Assembly (NCBI GenBank): GCA_018661465.1
Contig: JABJIC010000036.1
Span: forward strand, 1-55,429
DNA length: 55,429 bases
From: Gammaproteobacteria bacterium
Lineage (GTDB): Bacteria > Pseudomonadota > Gammaproteobacteria > Pseudomonadales > Pseudohongiellaceae
Direction: 5' to 3'
Positions 18,300-26,246 of this stretch are shown here, one piece after another; position 1 is the stretch's first letter, and each line of letters starts with the position of its first letter. The notes below the pieces were generated by a model that saw only the letters and a list, made by a program, of their open reading frames with translations, was not told the DNA's origin and made no database searches. A program made the translations under genes and the position numbers.

Positions 18300-19640
18300 A
18301 TGGAAACGTTGGAATGGAATAATGACATGATGGTATCAGCCATAGTGCTGGCTCTTACTTTCATCGCTATTTTTACAGAAGAAATTCACAAGATTCATCG
18401 AGTTAAATGTGCAATGGCTGGCGCCGCCACGATGATCGTGGTGGGTCAGATAATGGGGTTTTACAACCCAGACGATGCGGTCCATGCAATCGACTGGAAC
18501 GTTGTTTTCCTTCTCGGCGGCATGATGACTATTGTTGCCATTATGATTCCAACCGGTGGTTTTCAGCAGATGGCTTACTGGATAGCCGATTTCAGTAAGG
18601 GCAGGTTATTTCTCCTGCTGGCTCTGATGGGCTCACTAGTTACAGGTCTTTCCTTGCTTCTGGATAATGTGACTACGGTTGTTATCTTCGGGCCACTGAT
18701 TATCCTGATTTGTCAGTCACTTCGCGTTAACGCCATACCTTTCTTACTCGCCGCCGCCTTGCTTTCAGATACAGGTGGTGTGGCTACATTGGTGGGTGAT
18801 CCACCTAACCTGATGATTGGTTCCGCCTTTGGAATTGACTTCAATACATTCGTCTTTCACATGGGTGGCATGGTACTCGTAGCCTGGTTGATAGTTCTGG
18901 TGATGTTGCGATTCTTGTTTAAGAAAGAGTTATCAGTAACTCCAGCGCCACTTGATCTCAATGATCGTGAGCCTTTGGCCGACCCCAAGACCTGGTACGG
19001 TGCTCTGGGTGTGCTAGGAATCATGGTAATCGGTTTTATCATGCACAACGCTTTGCATTGGGAACCGTGGTTTGTAACGGCTCTTGGTCTAACTGCTCTT
19101 GCATTTATCGGCAAAGATATCGACATGGAAGAGGCCTTCGCTCATACCGAACTGGCTCTGCTGATGTTCTTTATCTCTCTGTTCATCATCGTCGGTGGCG
19201 TAGAGCACAGCCAATTTCTCGAATACTTAGGCACGTTTATTATTCCTTTCGCTCAGGAAGACCTGCTTACATCAACCTTGATATTACTTTGGGTAGCGGC
19301 TTTCCTCTCAGCGGCTATCGACAATATTCCGTTTACGGCAGCGATGATTCCAATTATCGCCGGCATGGAAGCGCAGGGTATTAATGTGACTCCTCTATTC
19401 TGGGGACTGGCTGCAGGTGTTGGTTTGGGCGGTAATGGTACCCATATTGGTTCTACAGCGAACGTTTTCATCGTGACTATTTCGGAAAAGATGGCCAAAG
19501 ATGCAGGCGACCCTAGTCTGGCAATTACTCCGGGCATGTGGATGAGAAAAGGACTACCAGTCATGCTGGTTACGCTAGTGGCATGTACGATTATTATGTG
19601 GACTTTCTGGGATTTCTTTTCAAACCCGCTAGTTCGCTAA
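18300..19640 (+). CDS. nhaD: Sodium/proton antiporter of the NhaD/ArsB (ion transporter superfamily) type
   Basis: A 446-residue polytopic membrane protein with about 11-12 hydrophobic helices. LLDNVTTVVIFGP, DTGGVATLVGDPPNLMIG and DNIPFTAAMIPI are the paired re-entrant motifs of the ArsB/NhaD group; GGNGTHIGSTANVFIV is the second-repeat counterpart. NhaD members extrude Na+ or Li+ in exchange for protons and are common in marine and halophilic gammaproteobacteria. Substrate is inferred from family resemblance. The ATG at 18300 follows GAGGAAG. It has its own 238-base upstream gap and an intrinsic terminator, so it is a single-gene unit. Confidence 0.85.
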   Translation: METLEWNNDMMVSAIVLALTFIAIFTEEIHKIHRVKCAMAGAATMIVVGQIMGFYNPDDAVHAIDWNVVFLLGGMMTIVAIMIPTGGFQQMAYWIADFSKGRLFLLLALMGSLVTGLSLLLDNVTTVVIFGPLIILICQSLRVNAIPFLLAAALLSDTGGVATLVGDPPNLMIGSAFGIDFNTFVFHMGGMVLVAWLIVLVMLRFLFKKELSVTPAPLDLNDREPLADPKTWYGALGVLGIMVIGFIMHNALHWEPWFVTALGLTALAFIGKDIDMEEAFAHTELALLMFFISLFIIVGGVEHSQFLEYLGTFIIPFAQEDLLTSTLILLWVAAFLSAAIDNIPFTAAMIPIIAGMEAQGINVTPLFWGLAAGVGLGGNGTHIGSTANVFIVTISEKMAKDAGDPSLAITPGMWMRKGLPVMLVTLVACTIIMWTFWDFFSNPLVR

Positions 19641-19658
19641 AGAGTCTAAGCTCAAAGA

Positions 19659-19688
19659 AGGCGCTGTATTTCGATGCAGCGCCTTTTT
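19659..19688 (+). terminator. Intrinsic terminator of nhaD
   Basis: AGGCGCTG (19659-19666), a ten-base loop, CAGCGCCT (19677-19684), then a T run to 19688. It lies 19 bases after the nhaD stop. Confidence 0.9.
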
Positions 19689-19793
19689 CATTTTAAGGAC
19701 TGTTGATATCTCAATTGATATTTTGTGTGGTATTTCTCTCGATAGTCCAATCAAGCTATTTCGGTGTTCTGTTTCTATTGGCAAAGGTTAACT

Positions 19794-20618
19794 ATGTCTT
19801 CAAGAAATCATTTTCTACAAGTACACGAACTTCTTGAATCCGATCGATTCGTGCTTTCTCATAAATCAGATATTGTGGTTCAGGGCGACAAGTTTGTCTG
19901 GCGCTATCATGAGCTAGCTTTAGAAGAGTTGGTCGAAGCTGAATTCATTTTGCTGGAGCAAGATGCTGAATTCGACCTTATCGCGGTAGAGATATCTGAA
20001 GATTCTAGCTCTTCCTTACTGTCAGAAAGCAAAAACCTGTGGTCACTGCTGTTCATGGACGGCGAAGACCCTTTTTCCGTTGCCGGCAAGGCGCGACAAT
20101 TGCTTGACTGGTACAAGACTCATCGCTTTTGTGGTGAGTGTGGAAGCAAAACCATTCATCACGGCTCGGAGAGGGCTCTGGTCTGTGAGCCTTGCAATAA
20201 ACACTATTTTCCCCGCATCAATCCCTGCGCGATAATGCTGGTCCACAGAGGGCCGCAGATGTTGCTGGCGCAAAGTTCGAGGATAAAGACCGGTTTTTAT
20301 AGTTGCCTGGCGGGTTTCGTAGAGATCGGAGAAACGCCTGAGGAAACAGTTAAAAGAGAAGTCATGGAGGAAGTAGGTATAGAGGTTCATAATATTCGCT
20401 ACTTTAAAAGCCAGTCCTGGCCATTTCCTTCCCAACTCATGCTGGCGTATTTCGCGGAGTATAAGAGTGGTGATATCACGCCAGACCCTTCGGAAATAGA
20501 AGACGCGGCATGGTTTGATATCGACAATTTACCAAAAATGCCTGGCGCTAATGTAAGCGTAGCCGGTGAGCTGATTCATCATTTCATAGAAAGCGTGAAG
20601 CAAGAGAACTTTGAATAA
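19794..20618 (+). CDS. nudC: NADH pyrophosphatase / RNA de-NADding enzyme NudC
   Basis: Nudix hydrolase that splits NAD(H) and removes NAD caps from RNA. It has a zinc ribbon (CGECGSKT and CEPCNKHYFP) and a Nudix box GFVEIGETPEETVKREVMEE with all expected residues (G-x5-E-x7-REVxEE). The NudC signature SQPWPFPxS appears as SQSWPFPSQ, with Ser in place of the first Pro. I start at the ATG at 19794 (MSSRNHFLQ) because AAAGG precedes it; the frame is open from a GTG at 19764. 274 residues, slightly longer than E. coli NudC. Confidence 0.92.
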   Translation: MSSRNHFLQVHELLESDRFVLSHKSDIVVQGDKFVWRYHELALEELVEAEFILLEQDAEFDLIAVEISEDSSSSLLSESKNLWSLLFMDGEDPFSVAGKARQLLDWYKTHRFCGECGSKTIHHGSERALVCEPCNKHYFPRINPCAIMLVHRGPQMLLAQSSRIKTGFYSCLAGFVEIGETPEETVKREVMEEVGIEVHNIRYFKSQSWPFPSQLMLAYFAEYKSGDITPDPSEIEDAAWFDIDNLPKMPGANVSVAGELIHHFIESVKQENFE

Positions 20619-20693
20619 CACTTAAATAGCAGGCAAAATGCGCGTTCAGCATTGCATCTCAGAAGAGATTTGCAGCCGATCAGGAGTAATAGT

Positions 20694-21782
20694 TTGGAAT
20701 ACCTAATTCAATACGGAATGTTTCTTGCCAAGGTGGCTACATTAGTTGTGGCGGTAGTTATCTTGCTTGGCGCGATAGTGTCAGCAGGAAGCCGTGGCAA
20801 GAAGATGCCGCGAAAGGGCTCAATACGTGTAACCCCCCTCAATGACCATATAGACGAGATGAAAGACTCATTGCGTCATTCGGTACTCGATAAGGAAGAA
20901 CTAAAACTGATTCATAAGGCTGAAAAGAAGTCAGCTAAGCTCGAGCATAAAGAAAAAGCCAAACAGCTTAAGGAAGAAAAGAAAGCAAAAGATGGCGATG
21001 CCGCCGAAGGAAGTTTGGAAGATCGAAAGAAGAGAGTCTATGTTCTAAATTTTGATGGTGACATTGCAGCAGAAGGAGTGAGTTCTCTAAGAGAAGAGAT
21101 AACAGCCGTTCTGTCTCTAGCTACAGAAAAAGACGAAGTGGTACTTAATCTCGAGAGCCCAGGGGGTATGGTTCACGCATACGGCTTGGCTTCTTCTCAA
21201 TTACTTAGAATCAAGAATCAGAGTATTCCGCTTACAATCTGTGTGGATAAAGTGGCTGCTAGCGGTGGTTATATGATGGCTTGTCTGGCGGACAGATTGA
21301 TTGCAGCACCATTTGCGATTATAGGCTCAATTGGGGTTCTGGTTCAGCTACCTAATTTTCATCGCATTTTGAAGAAGCATGATGTTGACTACGAAATAAT
21401 CAGCGCAGGTGAGTTCAAACGTACACTTTCTACTTTCGGAGAAATCACCAAGAAAGGCAAAGATAAAGTTCAGGAAGATGTGGAAAACATCCATGATATT
21501 TTTAAAACATGGGTAAAAGAACATCGTCCCAGTGTTGAGATTGACAAAATTGCCACCGGCGAAACCTGGGTAGGCATGCAGGCCAAGGAACGTTATATGG
21601 TGGATGAGATTAAGACCAGTGACGAGTACATTGTTGCCAGTTGCGCATCAGCTGATGTTTTCGAAGTTGAATTTGAAATTCCGCGGTCGATTCAGGATAA
21701 ATTAGGTTCCGCTTTTCAGGGGAGCGTACAGAAAATATTTAGCACTCTATTCGAGAAATCAACAACGAATAAGTATCAGTAA
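20694..21782 (+). CDS. sohB: Inner-membrane S49 peptidase SohB
   Basis: Membrane-anchored serine protease of the SppA (S49) family facing the periplasm. The best start is TTG at 20694 (LEYLIQYGMFLAKVATLVV), because AGGAG lies seven bases upstream and E. coli SohB begins comparably; no ATG fits. One membrane helix at about 8-32 is followed by a Lys/Glu-rich linker (residues 56-112). The S49 core has Ser190 in VAASGGYMMA as nucleophile and Lys242 in AGEFKRTLS as base (numbered from the TTG). 362 residues. It lies 75 bases after nudC. Confidence 0.92.
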   Translation: MEYLIQYGMFLAKVATLVVAVVILLGAIVSAGSRGKKMPRKGSIRVTPLNDHIDEMKDSLRHSVLDKEELKLIHKAEKKSAKLEHKEKAKQLKEEKKAKDGDAAEGSLEDRKKRVYVLNFDGDIAAEGVSSLREEITAVLSLATEKDEVVLNLESPGGMVHAYGLASSQLLRIKNQSIPLTICVDKVAASGGYMMACLADRLIAAPFAIIGSIGVLVQLPNFHRILKKHDVDYEIISAGEFKRTLSTFGEITKKGKDKVQEDVENIHDIFKTWVKEHRPSVEIDKIATGETWVGMQAKERYMVDEIKTSDEYIVASCASADVFEVEFEIPRSIQDKLGSAFQGSVQKIFSTLFEKSTTNKYQ

Positions 21783-21805
21783 ACCCACAAAAACCTTATT
21801 AGTGA

Positions 21806-22813
21806 ATGGAAAAATACGTGAGCACATATAAAGCCTATAGAGTTAGCGAAGTTGAAGAAAAGAAATTCAGCGGCGAAGTTGTCGATCTGAATATTGAAGA
21901 CCTGCCGGAAGGCGAGGTTCTGATAGATGTCCACTATTCTTCCTTGAATTTCAAAGACGCGTTGTCTGCCAGTGGCAACAAGAGCGTCACTCGTGAGTAT
22001 CCCCATACACCTGGAATCGATGCTTCTGGCGTCGTGGTTTCGTCCAGCGATGCAAGTTTTTCAGAAGGCGATGAAGTTATTGTCTGTGGCTATGACCTCG
22101 GCATGAATACCTCTGGGGGCTTCGGTCAATATATTAAGGTGCCTGCTGGCTGGGTTGTAAAATGTCCCGAAGGTTTGTCTCTGAAGGCAAGCATGACTCT
22201 GGGTACTGCCGGATTTACTGCTGCGCTATGTGTGGAGAAGCTAATTCAGAATGGCGTTTCGCCAGAAAGCGGTGACATCCTTGTTACCGGTGCAACTGGT
22301 GGTGTTGGCATAGTTGCTGTAGCCATTCTAAGCAAGCTTGGGTATCGAGTTATCGCCAGCACCGGCAAAGCGGAAGCTGAGGCTTTACTGAAGCAAATGG
22401 GCGCGGCAGATGTAATCGATAGAGCCGTGTTAAGCGAAGAGAATTCCAGACCTATGCTTAAAGAGCAATGGGCAGGCGCAGTGGATGTAGTTGGCGGAGA
22501 CACATTGTTCAATGTGGTTAAATCCTTAAACTACGGAGGTAGTGTGGCCTGTTGTGGGCTGGTTCAGTCTCCAATGTTTAAAGCGTCGGTACTTCCCTTC
22601 ATTTTGCGAGGGGTAAATCTCTTGGGAGTCGATTCAGTTCAGTTGCCATTACAAACAAAATCCAGAGTTTGGTCCAAGCTGGCATCAGATTGGAAATTGG
22701 ATGGCCTCGATGAAATTTGTACGGAGATTGAGTTCGATCAGCTGGAGGCTAGCCTGACTTCGGTTCTTCAAGGCGGCGCTACCGGACGCTTCGTTTTGAA
22801 TCTAAAAAGCTAA
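21806..22813 (+). CDS. acuI: Acryloyl-CoA reductase-type oxidoreductase (YhdH/AcuI family)
   Basis: A 335-residue zinc-independent medium-chain dehydrogenase/reductase. NFKDALSASGNKSVTREYPHTPGIDASG is the YhdH/YhfP-family N-terminal signature; the cofactor site is VTGATGGVGIVAVAILSKLGY, typical for NADPH. AcuI enzymes reduce acrylyl-CoA to propionyl-CoA, protecting cells from acrylate made from DMSP or 3-hydroxypropionate. No DMSP lyase or acuR is near, so the role is inferred from the family only. The start could be the ATG at 21806 or the GTG four codons later (MSTYKAYRV in effect). It converges on the antiporter gene with 15 bases between. Confidence 0.87.
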   Translation: MEKYVSTYKAYRVSEVEEKKFSGEVVDLNIEDLPEGEVLIDVHYSSLNFKDALSASGNKSVTREYPHTPGIDASGVVVSSSDASFSEGDEVIVCGYDLGMNTSGGFGQYIKVPAGWVVKCPEGLSLKASMTLGTAGFTAALCVEKLIQNGVSPESGDILVTGATGGVGIVAVAILSKLGYRVIASTGKAEAEALLKQMGAADVIDRAVLSEENSRPMLKEQWAGAVDVVGGDTLFNVVKSLNYGGSVACCGLVQSPMFKASVLPFILRGVNLLGVDSVQLPLQTKSRVWSKLASDWKLDGLDEICTEIEFDQLEASLTSVLQGGATGRFVLNLKS

Positions 22814-22828
22814 ACCTTCGCAGTTAGG

Positions 22829-23989
22829 TCAATCTCGACGCAGTTTGGGGTTGATTGCAATTGGTGTCGGGCAGTAAAGAACCACAATGTATGACGACAC
22901 CAGAAATGTAATAATTGCAGCCGCTTGAATGGTTAGAGACGCTGTCTCACTAATAACCCCGGACTGCGTTGCAACAAACGCAATCAGCAATGAAAATTCA
23001 CTTATTTGCCCTAATCGTAACCCCGCGTCCCACGCCAACCTATTTCGCTCACTGAGGCGATGTAGCAAATATCTGAAACAAACGGGTTTTACTATCAACG
23101 CGACTGCCGCCAGTGTGATTGCAGGTAAGGCAATTGTTGATAGAAGGGAGATATTAAATTGAGCTCCCAGTGAAAAGAAGAAAAGGATAAGAAAAAAGTC
23201 TCTTAAGGGCTTTAAGCGGTCGGCTATGTAGAGTGATATAGGGCTGGTAGCAAGAGCAACTCCGGCGACAAAAGCACCAATTTCCGCTGACAATCCCATA
23301 GCCACTGCCAACTCCGCAAGACCAAGACACCAGCCGATAGCCAATAGAAATATATATTCCTTAAAGTGGTCGAACTTCCCTATCAGTCTAACCAATACAT
23401 ACTTGGTGGCGAGATAGGCGAAAAGCAGCAAAAGAGGAAATGCTAACAAGACTCGAAGTGCTGACGATTGACCAATATTTCCCGAGTCGAGAAAAGCCAA
23501 AAGGAAGATGGCAATAAAATCCTGCATCAGCAAGATTCCAACCATTAGTTCGCCCATATGTTTCTGATGCAAGACTGTAGTGGGGAGCAGCTTAATTCCG
23601 ATAATCGTGCTTGAGAATATCAGGCTAAAACCTATAACCAGGCTTTCTGTAAGCGAGTACTCAAACAACAAGCCGGTACCGAATCCCAAAATCACAAAGA
23701 TAAAAGAGCTGGCGAGGGTGACTAAGAAAGTTTTTTTCAGGGTGACGAGTAATTTCCCGGGCTGCATGTCCAGGCCTAATAGGAATAGAAGGAAAATTAT
23801 TCCAAATTCGGAAATATCGGTAAGAAGTGTGGGGTCAGAAATATAGCCAAGGCCAAACGGCCCGAGAATTACTCCTATTGCAATGTAGGCTACCAATAGA
23901 GGTTGTCTGAAGTACAACGCTAGGGTCGATACAATTGCCGCACCGGTGAATATCAAAAAAAACGAAAATATGAGTGATTCAGATTCCAT
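22829..23989 (-). CDS. Monovalent cation:proton antiporter-2 (CPA2) family protein, short form
   Basis: A 386-residue membrane protein with about 12 hydrophobic segments. It matches the KefB/RosB transport domain: QPLLVAYIAIGVILGPFGLG, EFGIIFLLFLLGLDMQP, and IFSSTIIGIKLL followed by GELMVGILLMQDFIAIFLLA with the functional Q-D pair. It stops after the membrane domain, with no C-terminal TrkA-N/RCK ligand-gating domain, so it is not a full Kef channel. Likely K+ or Na+ for H+ exchange; specificity unknown. Next to nhaD by 3 kb, giving two ion antiporters in one region. Confidence 0.85.
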   Translation of the reverse strand: MESESLIFSFFLIFTGAAIVSTLALYFRQPLLVAYIAIGVILGPFGLGYISDPTLLTDISEFGIIFLLFLLGLDMQPGKLLVTLKKTFLVTLASSFIFVILGFGTGLLFEYSLTESLVIGFSLIFSSTIIGIKLLPTTVLHQKHMGELMVGILLMQDFIAIFLLAFLDSGNIGQSSALRVLLAFPLLLLFAYLATKYVLVRLIGKFDHFKEYIFLLAIGWCLGLAELAVAMGLSAEIGAFVAGVALATSPISLYIADRLKPLRDFFLILFFFSLGAQFNISLLSTIALPAITLAAVALIVKPVCFRYLLHRLSERNRLAWDAGLRLGQISEFSLLIAFVATQSGVISETASLTIQAAAIITFLVSSYIVVLYCPTPIAINPKLRRD

Positions 23990-24051
23990 AGTGCAGATTA
24001 CTGTACCGGTGTGGCTAACTTTTTAGTGTGAGGGCAATCGACTATAGCGAT

Positions 24052-24552
24052 TCAACGGCGCCTGAACAAGGGAAGCGGTTCTGCAACACTTGACTGATAT
24101 CCGGTTTTAAAATCCTTGAATGCAGCCAAGCATGCCTCCGGATCCTGATCATGCCGTAAAGCAAAGGAGTCAAAACCGCATCGAGACATATAGTAAATTT
24201 GATCTCGCAGGACATCGCCAATGGCACGTATTTCGCCTTCGTAATTGAGCGATTCACGCAATTCTCTGGCGCTTGTATAGGATCTTCCATCCGAGAATGC
24301 TGGAAAGTTAAGCGCTATTAAGGGAAGAGTGTGTAGATCAGGGCCGATTCTGTCCACTGTCTCATTTGAGTCCAGCCATATTGCTATGCTGCCAGTATAT
24401 TCCTCGACCTCTTCTCGAAAGTCTTTCCATAACTGAAGTGGAATAATCATCGCTTTACCGGGAGCGGCCTGTAGCACTTCTGGGCCAGAAGCTACTTTGA
24501 GAACGGTCCAGTTATCGTTGCTGACAACTCCGTTTTTAATCAGCTTTTGCAT
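24052..24552 (-). CDS. DUF934 protein, sulfite-reductase partner
   Basis: A 166-residue cytoplasmic protein of the DUF934 family: PLQLWKDFREEV, GPDLHTLPLIALNFPAFSDGRSYTSARELRE and GEIRAIGDVLRDQIYYMSRCGFDSFALR are the characteristic blocks. The family is almost always encoded directly after a CysI-type sulfite reductase, and here it overlaps that gene by 17 bases. A role in sulfite reduction, perhaps electron delivery or siroheme-enzyme maturation, is guilt by association only. Confidence 0.92.
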   Translation of the reverse strand: MQKLIKNGVVSNDNWTVLKVASGPEVLQAAPGKAMIIPLQLWKDFREEVEEYTGSIAIWLDSNETVDRIGPDLHTLPLIALNFPAFSDGRSYTSARELRESLNYEGEIRAIGDVLRDQIYYMSRCGFDSFALRHDQDPEACLAAFKDFKTGYQSSVAEPLPLFRRR

Positions 24553-26194
24553 ATACCTTTTCCTTGAAAGGGGCTATTCCCAGTCGCCGGTAAGTATCAA
24601 TAAAGTCTTCTCCGGTTTCTCTATTGCTCTTGTAGACTCCTACAATAGTCTCGATAACGTCTGGAATTTCCTCTTGAGCAAACGCCGGCCCGATAATCTT
24701 TCCAAGACTCGCTTCATTACTTGATGAGCCTCCCATGGAAACCTGATAGAACTCTTCACCTTTCTTGTCGACTCCAAGAATTCCTATATTTCCAACATGA
24801 TGATGACCGCAGGCGTTCATGCAGCCAGAAATATTGAGGCTGAGCTTTCCTATGTTTTTCAATTCGTCAAAGTCGTCGAACTTTCGCTGAATCGATTCGG
24901 CAATGGGGATAGATTTGGCATTTGCCAGCGCACAAAAATCTCCGCCTGGACAACAAATCAAATCGCTCATCAAGCCCAGATTCTGGCTTGCCATGGCCTT
25001 AGATTGTAGTTCTTGCCAAAGTGAATGCAATTCCTGCTGTTGAACATCTGCCAGCACAACGTTCTGATCGTGGGTAACCCTGACTTCGCCAAAGCTGTAT
25101 TTGTCAGCCAGATCAGCGAGGGCATTTAGTTGTATGTCGCTAACATCACCCGGTGCTACACCTGTTGCCTTGAAACAGACAGTAACGATTGAATATCCAG
25201 CCTTCTTATGAGGGTTTACATTTTGTTCATACCAATTAGTGAACAAAATATTTTCGCTTAACTGTTGTTTTAAAGTATCAGGCTGGTCTTCCAATTGTTG
25301 GTATGCCGGATCAGAGAAAAATGACCCGCATCGGGATATTTCTTCTTCTGTTAACTGCAGAGAAGAATCCTTGATTAATTCCCATTCAAGATTGACCTTC
25401 CTCTTGAACTCTTCCAATCCGGTTTCTTTTACGAGTATTTTAATTCTTGCCTTGTACTTATTATCTCGTCTTCCTTCACGGTTGTAGACTCGCAAGATAG
25501 CGTCGAGGGCAGTGAGCAGGTGTTTCTTCTCTACAAACTCGAAAACTTCCTTGCCTAAAATAGGAGTGCGTCCGAGTCCACCTCCTACCAAAATGCGGAA
25601 ACCAACTTCACCATCGGCTCCTGTAATCAGATAGATGCCAATATCGTGAACCTGAGTCGCTGCCTGATCGATTTTAGTTCCGCACACAGCAATCTTGAAC
25701 TTGCGAGGAAGAAAGGCGAATTCAGGGTGGAAGCTGGACCATTGTCGAATGATTTCGCAATAGCTTCGACTGTCTTCCAGTTCGTCTGGGGCCACTCCGG
25801 CAAATTGATCGGTTGTAGTATTTCGAATGCAATTACCACTGGTTTGAATTGCGTGCATCTCGACTTCCGCCAGATCTGCTAACAGATCGGGAAGGTCTTC
25901 CAGCGCCGGCCAGTTGAATTGGATGTTTTGTCGAGTTGTGAAATGTCCGTAGCCCTTGTCGTAATGGTTTGCAATATAGGCGAGTTTTCGGAGCTGTATA
26001 GAAGATAGCATTCCATAGGGCACTGCAATACGCAGCATAGGAGCGAGGCGCTGTATATAGAGTCCATTTTGCAAACGAAGGGGCAGGAATTCAGACTCGC
26101 TGAGTTTGCCTTCGAGATAGCGTGCTGTCTGGTCTCGAAACTGAGCGACTCTGTCCCTCAGCATCTGATGATCATAGTTGTCGTATTGGTACAT
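24536..26194 (-). CDS. cysI: Sulfite reductase hemoprotein (nitrite/sulfite reductase family)
   Basis: A siroheme and [4Fe-4S] enzyme that reduces sulfite to sulfide in assimilation. Two ferredoxin-like half domains alternate with two siroheme-binding domains (KGYGHFTTRQNIQFNW near 80; TSGNCIRNTTTDQFAGV near 118; GGLGRTP near 205). Cluster ligands are C-x5-C (CPGGDFC, about 417-423) and C-x3-C (CMNAC, about 460). The 552-residue length fits the single-subunit form paired with DUF934 rather than the flavoprotein CysJ. It lies 52 bases downstream of metH on the same strand, linking sulfide supply to methionine. Confidence 0.93.
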   Translation of the reverse strand: MYQYDNYDHQMLRDRVAQFRDQTARYLEGKLSESEFLPLRLQNGLYIQRLAPMLRIAVPYGMLSSIQLRKLAYIANHYDKGYGHFTTRQNIQFNWPALEDLPDLLADLAEVEMHAIQTSGNCIRNTTTDQFAGVAPDELEDSRSYCEIIRQWSSFHPEFAFLPRKFKIAVCGTKIDQAATQVHDIGIYLITGADGEVGFRILVGGGLGRTPILGKEVFEFVEKKHLLTALDAILRVYNREGRRDNKYKARIKILVKETGLEEFKRKVNLEWELIKDSSLQLTEEEISRCGSFFSDPAYQQLEDQPDTLKQQLSENILFTNWYEQNVNPHKKAGYSIVTVCFKATGVAPGDVSDIQLNALADLADKYSFGEVRVTHDQNVVLADVQQQELHSLWQELQSKAMASQNLGLMSDLICCPGGDFCALANAKSIPIAESIQRKFDDFDELKNIGKLSLNISGCMNACGHHHVGNIGILGVDKKGEEFYQVSMGGSSSNEASLGKIIGPAFAQEEIPDVIETIVGVYKSNRETGEDFIDTYRRLGIAPFKEKVYAKAD

Positions 26195-26246
26195 TTTTAC
26201 GCATGCTCGCTATAAAAAAGGCTTTGTGGACAGAGAGGCGAGTTTA

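Noticed and set aside
22829..23989. Glutathione-gated K+ channel KefB or KefC
   Set aside because: The chain ends after the membrane domain and lacks the C-terminal nucleotide-binding RCK domain.
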